Source: Muricea muricata (Eukaryota; Cnidaria; Anthozoa; Malacalcyonacea; Plexauridae). From it: a stretch of 64,000 nt of DNA. The stretch lies in NCBI GenBank assembly GCA_963855995.1, contig OY979724.1:1372858-1436857 (forward strand), given 5' to 3'. The notes under the pieces are model-generated. The model saw only the letters and a program-made list of their open reading frames with translations. It had not been told where the DNA came from and did no database searches. Position 1 is the first letter of the stretch, and each line of letters starts with the position of its first letter. Positions 37,389 to 47,656 of the stretch are shown piece after piece. A program made the position numbers and the translations under genes.

Positions 37389-38306
37389 TATTCTCCCGTG
37401 TTCCCGCCAACCTGCTCCCACCATTAGATGGAAAGTCCTTTTTTCACTACATTTTAGTAATTAGGCTACCCCCCTCCTCTCACAAGTCTGTAATCGCCTG
37501 ACGAAATCAATTGGTCGACAGTCCAAGGCATGTTTTGTAATCGAAATTCACAAAATTAAAATTAAATTGCCTTTTTTCAATAAATTTGAACCAGAACCAA
37601 CTCTATACATAGAACTGTCTCAGCATACTTTCTTCGACAATCTCAACAATTCAAGACCTCATTCAGTTTCTATAGCGGATTTCATGGTATTATTATCGAA
37701 CCAACTTCAACTGAAAACGGTAGCCTTAATCTTACATGCGACCATAGCCATGCTTGGAAAGCACAAACTTACAATACTCGAAAATTGTACTTATTTCCAG
37801 TCTGATCTCTCAAAAATCGATCTCTATGCACAATCTAAGTACTTTGCTACAAATAATGATAGAAAATAAAGCATATTACCTTAAAACAAAGTTAGAATGC
37901 ATGAAAATTTAGAGGACTTTCAAGGAGCAAAATCTTCGAGCTAGAGAAAAATTTTGAAAAAATAGTATTCGGAAAATCTTCGAGCAGCGTCGGAAACCGA
38001 CGAATTCCGAGGAACGCCGAAACTACCACTTTGTGTCGACATGCTCCGAGCAAGTTCCTTGTTCCTGATTCAGAAGAAGCTGTATCACAGATCAGATATA
38101 TACAGATAGGGAACTCGCACTCAATCACCTCAATTTTTGTGTCCCCGTGCTCACGTCATTCCACGCGCCACGCAAATTGCTCTGGCAAGTGTCGTTCGTG
38201 GTGTTTTCAGTCAAAAGCATAGGAAAAACGCCGTTCGAAAGTACAAAAATGAATATTTTTGCGAAGTTCCTTCACCGATCTTCATTTTGTATGTATGTAG
38301 ATATTT

Positions 38307-38835
38307 TTAATACTTTGTCAGCATGTCGAAAGTCTAACTGACAACTTGTGGGCATGTACAGGTCAAAGTCTAACCGACATCTTGTCAACAAGCCAAAAGC
38401 CTAACTGATATCTTTTCAACAAGTGAAAAGCCTTACCGACATCTTGTCAACAAGCCAAAAGCCTTACCGGCATCTTGTCAACAAGCCAAAAGCCTAACCA
38501 ACATCTTTTCAACAAGCCAAAAGCCTAACTGACATCTTGTCAACAAGCCAAAAACCTAACCGACATCTTGTCAACATGCCAAAAATCTAACTAGGAGCAT
38601 ATCAACATGTCAAAAGTCCATTTCAAAGCTTGTCCACATATCAAAAGACTAACTCAGATCTTATCAACATGTCAAAAGTCTGCTCGAAAACTTGTCAACT
38701 AGTCAAAATCCTTACCAACATTTTATAAACATGCCAAATATTTACCTGACACCTTATCAACACATCAAATATCTAATTCAAAGCTGGTCAATATATCAAA
38801 AGGCTAGCCAACATTTTCCCAACAAATTATATCGT
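38307..38835. repeat. 31-bp minisatellite at the right arm edge
   Basis: About 16 units of CATCTTGTCAACAAGCCAAA AGCCTAACCGA. Units are most regular at 38345-38580 and degrade to the right. It begins exactly where arm pairing stops and has no counterpart beyond the left arm. Confidence 0.85.
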
Positions 38836-39270
38836 GGAGACTTCAGGCAGTGTGCTACAGAATAGATTTAATAAATTGATGGATTTAATAGACTGATGTA
38901 TTGTATACACTTTTAGTAAAATTTTCTTTACTTGCAAAATAAAACAGCTATTTGTTGGTGGCATTATGGCAAAAGAATCTTGTTTAACATATGTACTATT
39001 AAAGTCTTTAATCTAAATTAAATTCTAAAAAATGCAATCCTACTAGGACTCTGGACAGAGTGCCTGGCAGGTCACTCAGACATTGATTTTTGGTTATCTT
39101 AGTGATTGCATAAGATGTGCTAGCAATGTCTTAAAATGCCTTGGAAGGTACCGTAATAATAATTGATTTAAAAAGGAATTAGTTGGACAGAACAGAAATA
39201 AGTGAATGTACCCCACCCCCAATGAACTCTCTAGTTACAGCCCTGCCTGGCCTTGTGCCCATTTTCGTTT
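38836..39270. other. Non-coding stretch, nothing recognised
   Basis: AT-rich unique-looking sequence between the minisatellite and the outer arm; no frame over 60 codons and no repeat structure seen. Confidence 0.5.
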
Positions 39271-39389
39271 GGCAGGCGGAGTGAACGCCTTAGCAGGCGT
39301 CTTGTTGTAAATACGAAGTACTAAATATGAATTTAGTATACTTACCTCTACCAACTATACTATGTATATACTATGTATAGTTAGTGTAC

Positions 39390-40212
39390 TAGCAAACTAT
39401 ACTAAGTATAGTTAAGTACCACGTACTAAATATAAAATTATAGTGTACTTACCTCTACTAACTATACTAACTAAGTATAGTTAGTTTATATCAGTTAGTG
39501 CACATCTATATTATGTCTCCAGGAATTGAACCTGGAAACCTAATTAGGTCCACTCTAATTAGGTCCCCTCCAGGGGCATTTGTTTTTGTTAAAACTTAGT
39601 AATAAAGTTACAGGCGTGACATTAGAAAACCCAGTAGAAAATATAGTAATAAGATTACATGCGTCACATAAAAAACATAGTATATAGAATCTACTACCCA
39701 TGTTTTTGTGTATTTTCGACTGCCGGCATTGAAACGAAAGCTGAACTGACAAAGAAAATGGAAACAACAAAATAAAACCAACAAAACTACTTTCACTCTA
39801 TCCTTGGATCGTCGTGGCTGCGTTTGGTCTCATTTTATCATGCTGTTTATGGTTTCATCTGGTTGGCATTCTCTCTTTATGGAACATCACGCCAGTCCAG
39901 TAGGTGACAAGCTCATTCATATCCAGTCAAACATCATAAAATAAGGAGAAAATTAATGTTACAAAATATTTCAAAATATTGGACACTAAACGAAAGTTTG
40001 ATTGTAAATAACTTTAACAAACCGTACATTGTTATAATCATATCTTGACATCTACTGATTGACACGGCTAGTGATTCACTTCTCAGGCGGACATCAATTC
40101 TTTCCCATCTTGTTCTGTCGTTGGTTGGTGTATTCACCTTTTCCTTGGTATGCTTTGAAAAAATTGAACAATTAGAGATGTTCAGAATACTGTTTACAAG
40201 ATAAGCAAAAAT
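39390..40212 (-). repeat. Outer inverted-repeat arm, right (diverged)
   Basis: Reverse-complement counterpart of 6812-7480. It keeps about 200 bp (roughly 39600-39780) missing on the left. The inner end carries AGTATAGTTAGT-type words related to the start of the left palindromic minisatellite. The frame at 39934-40137 is open on the minus strand but not conserved in the other copies. Confidence 0.7.
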
Positions 40213-40516
40213 AAACTACATTTCTAAAGAGCAGAACATATAACTTTGACTAATCAGTTGCATGTTTTTGAGCCATATAATTTTTGTAATAATTAAATAA
40301 CTTGGTGTTACATGCTGGGCAATACTTTAAAAATTTTTCACTTCATGGTCATTTTTACAAATTCTTTTCAATAAATTCTTGACATAATTTACATGTGACC
40401 CTTTTTAATTGAAATACTATCCCTATTCGCAGAATAAATATCAAAGCCCAACATAGTGTTTTTAGTAGAGCCATAAATAGACCAGTTTCATAAGGTTATA
40501 TATGTTTATTAAAAGT

Positions 40517-40547
40517 GACGTTTCGTCTTAACATAAGACATCTTCAG
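40517..40547 (-). ncRNA. Hammerhead-like motif, inverted copy
   Basis: Reverse complement of the motif at 41194-41224, located in the left terminal repeat of the fold-back Penelope-like element. Confidence 0.3.
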
Positions 40548-40779
40548 ACTAAATAAAGATACATTAGCATGCAATATTTGAATATATAAGTTTAAGTGTT
40601 ATGTTACAGAGTGTCAAATTACAAGGGACAATTAGATTAGACTAGGACAACGTAGGACAGTGTGATACAATTAGGACAACAAGGACATTTACACACAAAG
40701 ACAGTCGAACTAGAAAAGGTTGAGAGGAATCGAACTGCCTTGGACATTAGTGGGGCCATTACACTTAGTGGGGTTAGAG

Positions 40780-41031
40780 GTATGTTTTCCCGTAATAGGA
40801 GAGCATCTGGGTATCTCTCCTATCACGGGAAAACATACCTCTAACCCCACTAAGTCCAGTGTGCTTTCCCACTCGTGTGCCTCTGGTCACAAAGTGGACT
40901 TTGACGATTTCAAAATCCTTTCTTGTTGTTCTGATTCGTACGAGTTAATGATACACGAGAGCCTTCTCATAAATAAATACAAACCTACTCTTAATGTCCT
41001 AGGCAGTTCGATTCCTCTCAACCTTTTCTAG
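40780..41031 (+). pseudogene. Penelope-like endonuclease C-terminus (fragment)
   Basis: The open frame ends with SHSCASGHKVDFDDFKIL, then ESLLINKYKPTLN and a final SSIPLNLF before TAG at 41029-41031. This pattern (HxxxxGHxxDFxxxxIL, ESLLIxxxxPxLN, PLxLF) is what I know from the end of GIY-YIG endonuclease domains in Penelope-like retroelements. The GIY-YIG core itself and all of the reverse transcriptase are missing. Upstream residues come from an inverted duplicate and are not genuine protein sequence. The stop codon lies inside the right terminal repeat. Family assignment is from memory of the motif, not a search. Confidence 0.65.
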
Positions 41032-41193
41032 TTCGACTGTCTTTGTGTGTAAATGTCCTTGTTGTCCTAATTGTATCACACTGTCCCACGTTGTCCTAGT
41101 CTAATCTAATTGTCCCTTGTAATTTGACACTCTGTAACATAACACTTAAACTTATATATTCAAATATTGCATGCTAATGTATCTTTATTTAGT

Positions 41194-41224
41194 CTGAAGA
41201 TGTCTTATGTTAAGACGAAACGTC
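41194..41224 (+). ncRNA. Hammerhead-ribozyme-like motif
   Basis: CTGAAGA, then a stem GTCTTA/TAAGAC with loop TGT, then GAAAC and GTC follow the order of a type I hammerhead core (CUGANGA, stem II, GAAA, NUH). Penelope-like elements are known to carry minimal hammerheads in their pseudo-LTRs. One extra T sits between CTGAAGA and stem II, and stem III would be only about two pairs, so activity is doubtful for this copy. Confidence 0.35.
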
Positions 41225-41374
41225 ACTTTTAATAAACATATATAACCTTATGAAACTGGTCTATTTATGGCTCTACTAAAAGCACTATGTTGGGCTTTGA
41301 TATTTATTCTGCGAATTCGATTTCCGCCCGGCAGTTCTATCGCCACAGTATTGAACAATCGCTACTGTCCCTAT

Positions 41375-42403
41375 GTACAACCCCCCCCCCCCAATTAACA
41401 TTCTAGCTACTTTAATGTCCCTATATTTAACGTCGTTAGTCTATATATTTCAAATTTAACCAAAACGCCTTAATTTGCATGGTACCAACCTATATTAGAC
41501 AAAACAGATAAAACTCATGGGTTCGTAAACAAAGTGATCAATATATGTACCCTGTCAATATTTTGCACTCTTTCAGGTTAGCGCTGAAGTTTTAACAATA
41601 GGCCGTTTTTAATAGCTTTTTTTTGGTACACCCTGTATTTTTTGTGCATTTCTAATTCCCATGGTAGTATACAATTGTACCTCGCTTCGCCCTCAACTGG
41701 CAGCAATGTATCGATTGAGGCAGTTGTGGTGATAACGAGGTCTGAAAAATATCATGCTCGACCTCATCTAATAATTGTTTTCTAATACATTCAAAACTAT
41801 TGTAGTATAGTGGAAAAAAACTCAAACAACTTACAATGCTAAATTATCTGTATTAAAAACTTCCGTTAGCAAACCATAAAACATTTAGTGGTGTTCTTGT
41901 GGCGAAGATACTCTTGGAAAATGTCTTCATACAAACCTTTAGTGCTTTTGCTATCTTTTTCTGACAGCTTTGAAGCTAGGGTTTTAATAGAAGCTGGGAA
42001 ATGCTTATTTTTGGCTCGGAAACCATTTTCCTAGAGATATGGGAATGATAAAAAAACGAACATAAGATTAAAGAGGAGGCGATTAAGATTCAAGCACTAG
42101 AATGATAGGATTTTTGCGCTGGGAAAATAGAACTTAGTCAAAATGTGTACTTGCGTCAGTAAATAAAGAAGCACACTGAAGCACAATCAGTAATATTTAT
42201 TTGGTAATAAGAATATAAACTTGTTTTATATCGTATTCTAATGGCCGAATACCATAACAATATGAAAGTGTGCCTTGGGGGAATTACCTAAACTACAATA
42301 ACACCAAGTATATAGCGTTGGAAAATGACAATATTACATTGGTCTGATTACTGTAAAAACCCAAACTATACCTCACTGTGTTTTATTAGATTACAATACA
42401 CAT
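41375..42403. other. Repeat remnant and 3' flank of the sulfotransferase gene
   Basis: The first 250 bp (AACCAAAACGCCTTAATTTG, GATCAATATATGTAC) is a diverged copy of sequence at about 6600-6720, and part also occurs at about 16100 and 31850. The rest is AT-rich. Minus-strand AATAAA signals for the upstream gene lie at 42382-42387 (17 bp past the stop codon) and 42196-42201. Confidence 0.5.
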
Positions 42404-44122
42404 TCAGCTACGTTGTGCGCGGTTAGCCTTTTCATTTTTGAAGGCACTTCTTAATTCGTTGTAGTCTTTCACACCAATCTGTTCTCCAACCACCTCCCGC
42501 CATTTTGCCTGAATGGCTGCTTTAGTTTTGTCATCCATCATCTCCTTCCCCAGCGTTGCTGATCCTTTGACAAGCATATCGACCTGACAGTCAGCCGGCA
42601 AGCCAAAGGCTTCTTTGTTATACGGCATTTCACGGCATGAAAACTGAACTCCATGCCGTTTCATGTACTCAAAAGAACTCATTTCCACAGCCTTTTTTAT
42701 CTTCTCTTCATCTTGGATTCCAATGAAAGACGCAACGTCTCTGACAACACCTTCCAAATCATCCTTCATGTCCTCAAAGAACAAGAAAAGGACGTCGTTG
42801 TCGTGTCTAGAAAACACAAATAATTTTAGAAAAGCACATTGTTCTGTTTCAATAAGAGAATTTTAATCTGTATGAGGCAGAAATGCTGGAGCGATAGTAA
42901 GGCTATGAAAGACAATGTAGAAGCAAGGTTGGTTCTTTTCTCTTCCATCATACACGAAGGAGAGACTTGAATGTTAAAAAGGCAAAATATTTGTTGGTTG
43001 AGTATTTCACGACGACATTGAAGAACTTTAGAATTGAGTACGACCACGAGAATGCGAGTTTTCTTCTTAAAATCCTCCACAGCAAACCTCACGTCTTCAC
43101 TTTACATCATCTGTTGTTTTTATTGTTTACAAGTTTGCAATGGCTGATTGTTTCGATATTCATGATTCTAATTTAACATAATTTCAAAGTTCAACATAAT
43201 CTAAGTTTAACATAATTACACAATTTCATATTTTATCTGTGTTATAAGAATACATACCTACGCTCCCACCACGAGACAAGATGAGCAAAATATGATGCTC
43301 TTTCCATGCGGGTTTTTGGGACGTCCTGTTTGAGCAAATAACGGGTCACAAATTCGGAAAGAGTAATCTCACCAGGTTGGAAAAACCAGTCTTTGAAAAA
43401 GTTGAAATAACTGAAGAAAGCCGCACATGGCTCACGATACAAGAGAATGTATTTGCCGGCGCCTTTTGGACAGTGGGCATACCAAAAATGAGTTTTGAAG
43501 CACCTAACAATAAGAAAAAATATCTTGAAAATATGTCCAGGGGCGTAGCTGGGAAAACAAGTTTTGAGAATCAACTTGCAGCGTGTCTGTTGGCAATTTT
43601 CAACAGATTTCTCGTGAATAATAAGCTGTCTCAAGCCATCACTTATGCAAGCTTGTTGATAACGAGTCTGTTGCAAGATGATGTCAGACCTCACATTGAT
43701 GTGTACCAGCTCTGATCCGAACTGACGTTCTTGCATGGTTCATGACACAAAATTGACTTGACTTGTTGCAACTTGCGCGTCTGGGCCTCGTATAATGGCC
43801 AACAATCCGACCTAGGAACTACACATTACCTCGGTTGGTATTCGTGTTCAGCATCAAGGTCTATTTCATGTGCCATTTCGATGAAAGGAACTACATCACT
43901 GATGTTGCGATAAGACATGTCGCCACCACTGCGCAGCTGATGTACGACCTGTTGCATCCACGTAGTGCCACATTTACCCGGAGTTACAATGAGCACATCA
44001 TTTCCGCTAGGTCTGAAATTGATTCCCTTCATCCAAATTTCAACTGGTCTGAAAGGACGTAGTTTTTCCTTCATTCTTCGCATTGCGACACTGTCATGTC
44101 CCGTATCATCGGAAGAGGACAT
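42404..44122 (-). CDS. Cytosolic-type sulfotransferase, three exons
   Basis: Complete 313-residue protein in exons 44122-43830, 43503-43258 and 42806-42404 (942 nt; introns of 326 and 451 nt with GT and AG ends, both splitting an Arg codon in phase 2). Role in the family: transfer of sulfate from PAPS to small acceptors in the cytosol. No signal peptide or membrane segment is seen. The PAPS 5'-phosphosulfate loop TPGKCGTTW is at residues 47-55, and KTH (candidate catalytic His103) follows. The 3'-phosphate site is Arg121 with Ser129 eight residues on, as in SULT enzymes. The C-terminal motif reads VKG (259-261) where R-K-G is usual. Starts at ATG in context AAAATGT. The substrate cannot be told from sequence; length and motifs make the family secure. 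Confidence 0.9.
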
Positions 44123-44689
44123 TTTACGCGATTTCTAGAAGACGTGTTGGAAATTATTTGGCTTTATACGAGACCAGCTGTGTGCAAGTCTGTGTCTAAA
44201 TAACTGACGATCATTCACCTCGGTAAATTCCAACCACGAAACTGAGACTCTGGGATCATAAAGAGGAAAAATTCGTCCATTTCCGACAAGTCAGTTTTTC
44301 CTTGACATCGGCGAAATGAAATGGGACGACCAAACGCAAGGTCAACATATGACTATAAACGTTCAATTCACTCTGACCAAGGCTCGAAACCGCCAAAGTC
44401 TCGAAATTTTATACTCATTTTGATGATGTCAACGTGCCGATGTATATTATAGACTTGTTTGATGACTGTCATCAAACAAAGCTATTCTCTGCAGCCGACA
44501 CTGTCTTCGACTGATTCGCTGGAATACATGTCCTTCCACAAAATATGAGCTTCTTAAATTATCTGACGATACGAATCACGCTGAGTGGAGACCGGACCGG
44601 CAGGCTTTTTTTCAGCGGTCTTAAAATTACAATTTCCGGCAGATCGCCATTTTGAGGAAAAATTTGTGCGCACATTCTTATTCTTTATT
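44123..44689. other. Upstream region of the sulfotransferase gene
   Basis: Holds the 5' flank and probable promoter of the minus-strand sulfotransferase. No TATA box or motif is clear enough to call, and no other gene is seen. Confidence 0.4.
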
Positions 44690-45062
44690 ATATACATTGC
44701 AGTTGTTTTATGCGTTGTGATTGGTCAGTTGTATGCAGATAAATGCGACTATCACACAATCTGCAGATAACTCAGTTATCTGCTAGCAGATAACCGAGTT
44801 ATCTGCATGTTGAGCCGACGGTGCAGATTATTACAGTAGGCGGTATTCGTTGGCATCAATGGTTGGCATGGCAACATTTTTTTTTCGATATTTTCTGTTT
44901 CATTTTCCAAATAAATCTATCCTTTCGTTACCATGTTTATTTTCTCCGCTTACAATGCATAATAAGACAATTGTCGGATTCGGTTTTTGTGATATGCTTC
45001 GGCTCGGCTGATAACTCTTACCTCGACATTGATAATTCCGCATATCACAAAAACCTCATCCA
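44690..45062 (+). repeat. Third copy of an arm repeat, with empty MITE site
   Basis: Matches the right arm at about 29593-30258: TACATTGCAGTTGTTTTATG, CAGTTATCTGCTAGCAGATA, GTATTCGTTGGCATCAATGG, CACAAAAACCTCATCCAATA. It lacks the 224-bp nested MITE and some sequence before CTTACAATG. It lies outside the palindrome and shows more divergence, so the repeat family predates the palindrome. Confidence 0.75.
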
Positions 45063-46430
45063 ATAATTGTTTATTATCATTCTCTTTATATTCATTCTTA
45101 ATTCTGATTGGTCAATTTAACTGCAAATAACTGTGTACAGATAACACTCTGGGCATGCGCATTTGCTAAAAACGCGAGTGAGCTACAATCTGGGCATGCG
45201 CATTGCTTTCAATTTGGTAAACAATGGCTGCTCGCTTTGCAGAACGTTCAAAACGTTTGTTTGAAAAGCTTGTTGTTCCTAGTTATAAAGTCTCATAAGA
45301 AATTTTGCAAGAGAATGAAAAAACAATTATTAACGCCCCCCCCCCCCCCAGTTTTTTGCGAATGTTTGGCCATTTTGAGGTTCAAGTCTTTGACGAATGT
45401 TTGGCCACTCTGAGGTTCAAATTTATCAACATTCGAAATCGATCTTTTTTAAATGGAACATAATATATTTTGGCTTACCCACACGATTTTTTTTAATATG
45501 GCATTAGCAATAGGAGCAATATTAGGAATTTACAGAAAACTTTTGCAATTATGAAAACACCCAGTAGAGCCGTGCAATGACCTAAACTCAGCTTTACACG
45601 TGCAGTAGAAATGATTCTAAGGCGAAAGACCAACAATGTGCCATGATTTAGACCGTCGAGCCACCTTAATTTAATTTGGGCATATAAAATGCGGCGCTAG
45701 GACGCGAGTCTAACTCATTCAAGAAATATTTCAAAATACAGAAATGCAAATAAAATTAACTTCAGATAAACATTGCACCGAACAATTTAAAAGTTTATAC
45801 ATAACTTCATAAAACGTGGTATAAGATATACACGTGCAAGTATTTACAATATTTAAATACTGTATATAATTTAGGAATAGAACATTTCAGTTTTGACACG
45901 TGGTTCTGCATAATTCCATTTCAAAAAAAAAATCATCGATACGGACAATCAGGGAGCTTTGGATTTGTCTACGGCTACGAGAGCGAGTGCGTCTGTTCCA
46001 AACTTGACAATATCCTGGTTTTTTGACACAGTAAAACTTGAAAACAGCAGATGAACTAAAGCCACGACGAATAAGGTTTTGTAGGAAAGAGTTTAAGTAA
46101 TCAAAATCTCGTAGTCGTGCTCGTTTTCGTAGCCGTAGTCGAGTCGAGAGCTCTCTTTTGGTTCTCGGCGACGGGCCGTCGCTCGAAGCATCCGATTGTG
46201 CTTGAATCGAATGATCCTATGATTTTGCGTGCTCTAATACTACACTGCCGACAGCGGCAATGATATTTTCAACTTAATTCGTCCAATTCTACGGTTTCAA
46301 AAAGCACCAAAAGAGCTAAGTTGTCCGACAGCCATGCATATCACCACGTAATAGCTTATGATTAAACCCAAGAACACACAATAAAACTGTTGTTCCAATA
46401 AAAGGGACATTTTTGAATTTACACTTGCGC
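45063..46430. other. Non-coding stretch with a possible MITE
   Basis: TCTGGGCATGCGCATT occurs twice (45147-45205). A weak inverted pair at about 45969-46160 (GTCTACGGCTACGAGAGCGA against TCGTTTTCGTAGCCGTAGTC) suggests a degraded MITE. A C-run lies at about 45336. No gene is recognised. Confidence 0.4.
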
Positions 46431-46601
46431 TTTTAACCATAGGCGGCCTAATTCAGTGTGTAGTTTCATATAGAGATCAGTGCGCACGTAAACACACTTC
46501 GTAGGAAATTAACTATATCATAAACTACGAAGTGTAGTGTTTACGTGCGCACTGATCTCTATATGAAACTACGCACTGAATTGGGCCGCCTATGTTTTAA
46601 C
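46431..46601. mobile_element. Palindromic MITE, CATAGGCGGCC ends, 7-bp TSD
   Basis: The element at 46438-46594 starts CATAGGCGGCCTAATTCAGT and ends with its near-exact inverse. Its arms are about 70 bp around an AT-rich centre. TTTTAAC flanks both sides (46431-46437 and 46595-46601). A lone right half of the same family lies at about 53696-53769. Confidence 0.85.
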
Positions 46602-46780
46602 AAGCTTTTTTATTTCCTCAAGCATCCTGTCCTAAAGTCTATTCTTTTCGCTTGTTAGAGGTCGCTAAACACCTGAACGAAGATGTTTTTCAAAGGGATA
46701 TGGCAATATCCCTCATTGTTTATCGATACGGACCTTTGAAGTAATTTTAGTATCTGCTGTTAAAGTTTTGGCAACAGCTG

Positions 46781-46992
46781 AAGGCCCTGTCACACGGTGC
46801 AATTTTTCTTGCAACTTGCAATGCAATTCTTCCCTTGGGAGATGTTAAATTGGCAAATACAAGTTTCCATCACAGTTGGCTCATATATTTTTTAACATAC
46901 CAAACATTTGTCACAAACTTACATCCCTTAAGAGTAGAAAGAGTAGAATTGCGTTGCAAGTTGCAAGAAAAATCGCACCGTATGACAGGGTT
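46781..46992. mobile_element. MITE with AAGGCCCTGTCACACGG termini
   Basis: Left AAGGCCCTGTCACACGGTGC then AATTTTTCTTGCAACTTGC; right GCAAGTTGCAAGAAAAATCG then CACCGTATGACAGGG. A short member of the family found in both palindrome arms. Confidence 0.75.
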
Positions 46993-47656
46993 TTAACTTC
47001 TGAAATATTGCAGGAGGAATTGCACTGGCCATCCGTCACCATGTTTTACAATATTAATTAGGTCAATTGTGGGACGTCGCAAGCGAAGTGGGCCCGATAA
47101 ATCTTTCGGGTAATTTAAATTTCAAAGAAATCTTCTCAATGTTGAACACTTCTTGATTTACGCAAGAAGTATATACACTTATACCATTGATAGATAGTAC
47201 CAAGACTGGAGAGTCCATCGCAATACAAACCCAAATACAATTGAAACCGGAAATACGTCATATTTTGAGATCGGACATGAGGCCACGTTGAATGGTTAAA
47301 TGTTTTAACATTTGCTAATTGCAATTCCACGACAGACGACAGAATTTTACCTTTCTTCTGATGTCATAGATTTTTGAACATCCAAGATGGCGGACGGCTA
47401 GTGTCATTGTCTTTTCAATATTTCATAAACTAAGCATGTTGATAAAAATTTAACAACGGAGATTACAATTACTTTAAAGGTAAGATCACAATTACTTCCA
47501 AGGCCCAGGTCCATTTAGCTACTCCCATCCAGTGGTAAATTTTTCGTAACAATCCGAGAAGAATAAACATCTAGTACTAAAATGCACTAAGGGGTGCACA
47601 TACTGTGCAATACAGAGCCCGTTCGCAGGCTATCATCACAGCCCGTTCGCAGGCCG
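46993..47656. other. 3' flank of the UBAN adaptor gene
   Basis: Non-coding sequence downstream of the minus-strand stop codon at 47657. It should hold the 3' untranslated region, but I could not point to a consensus AATAAA on that strand. A short direct repeat GCCCGTTCGCAGGC occurs twice at 47617-47655. Confidence 0.4.

Larger units (their letters stand above)
24257..38306 (-). repeat. Giant inverted repeat, right arm (14.05 kb)
   Basis: Reverse complement of 9223-23682, from CGAGCGCCAAGCTTCATCGA to GTATGTATGTAGATATTT. It lacks the 511-bp insertion of the left arm. It carries two tandem copies of a 73-bp segment (about 36846-36975; left arm one copy) and 26 extra bases near 24469-24494. Examples of base differences appear at mirror sites 14750/33217 and 22014/25951. 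No gene is recognised inside. Confidence 0.95.
40420..41374 (+). mobile_element. Fold-back Penelope-like element fragment
   Basis: Terminal inverted repeats of about 315 bp (40427-40742 and 41003-41318) flank a short centre. The right side has an extra tail of about 50 bp, and TCCCTAT flanks both outer ends (40420-40426, 41368-41374). The right half codes for the C-terminal part of a Penelope-type GIY-YIG endonuclease. The left half is the reverse complement of two separate pieces of the right half, so the copy looks like a template-switch product truncated at its 5' side. No reverse transcriptase is present. Confidence 0.7.

Noticed and set aside
10171..37869. Mirrored 100-codon frames (10171-10473 and 37567-37869)
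   Set aside because: Conservation between the two arms follows from the DNA duplication itself, so it is not evidence of coding. The peptide matches no family I know and has no exon context.
9223..38306. Polinton or other large DNA virus-like transposon with long terminal repeats
   Set aside because: Nothing between the arms encodes an integrase, polymerase or capsid; the 574-bp spacer is a repeat unit of the arms.
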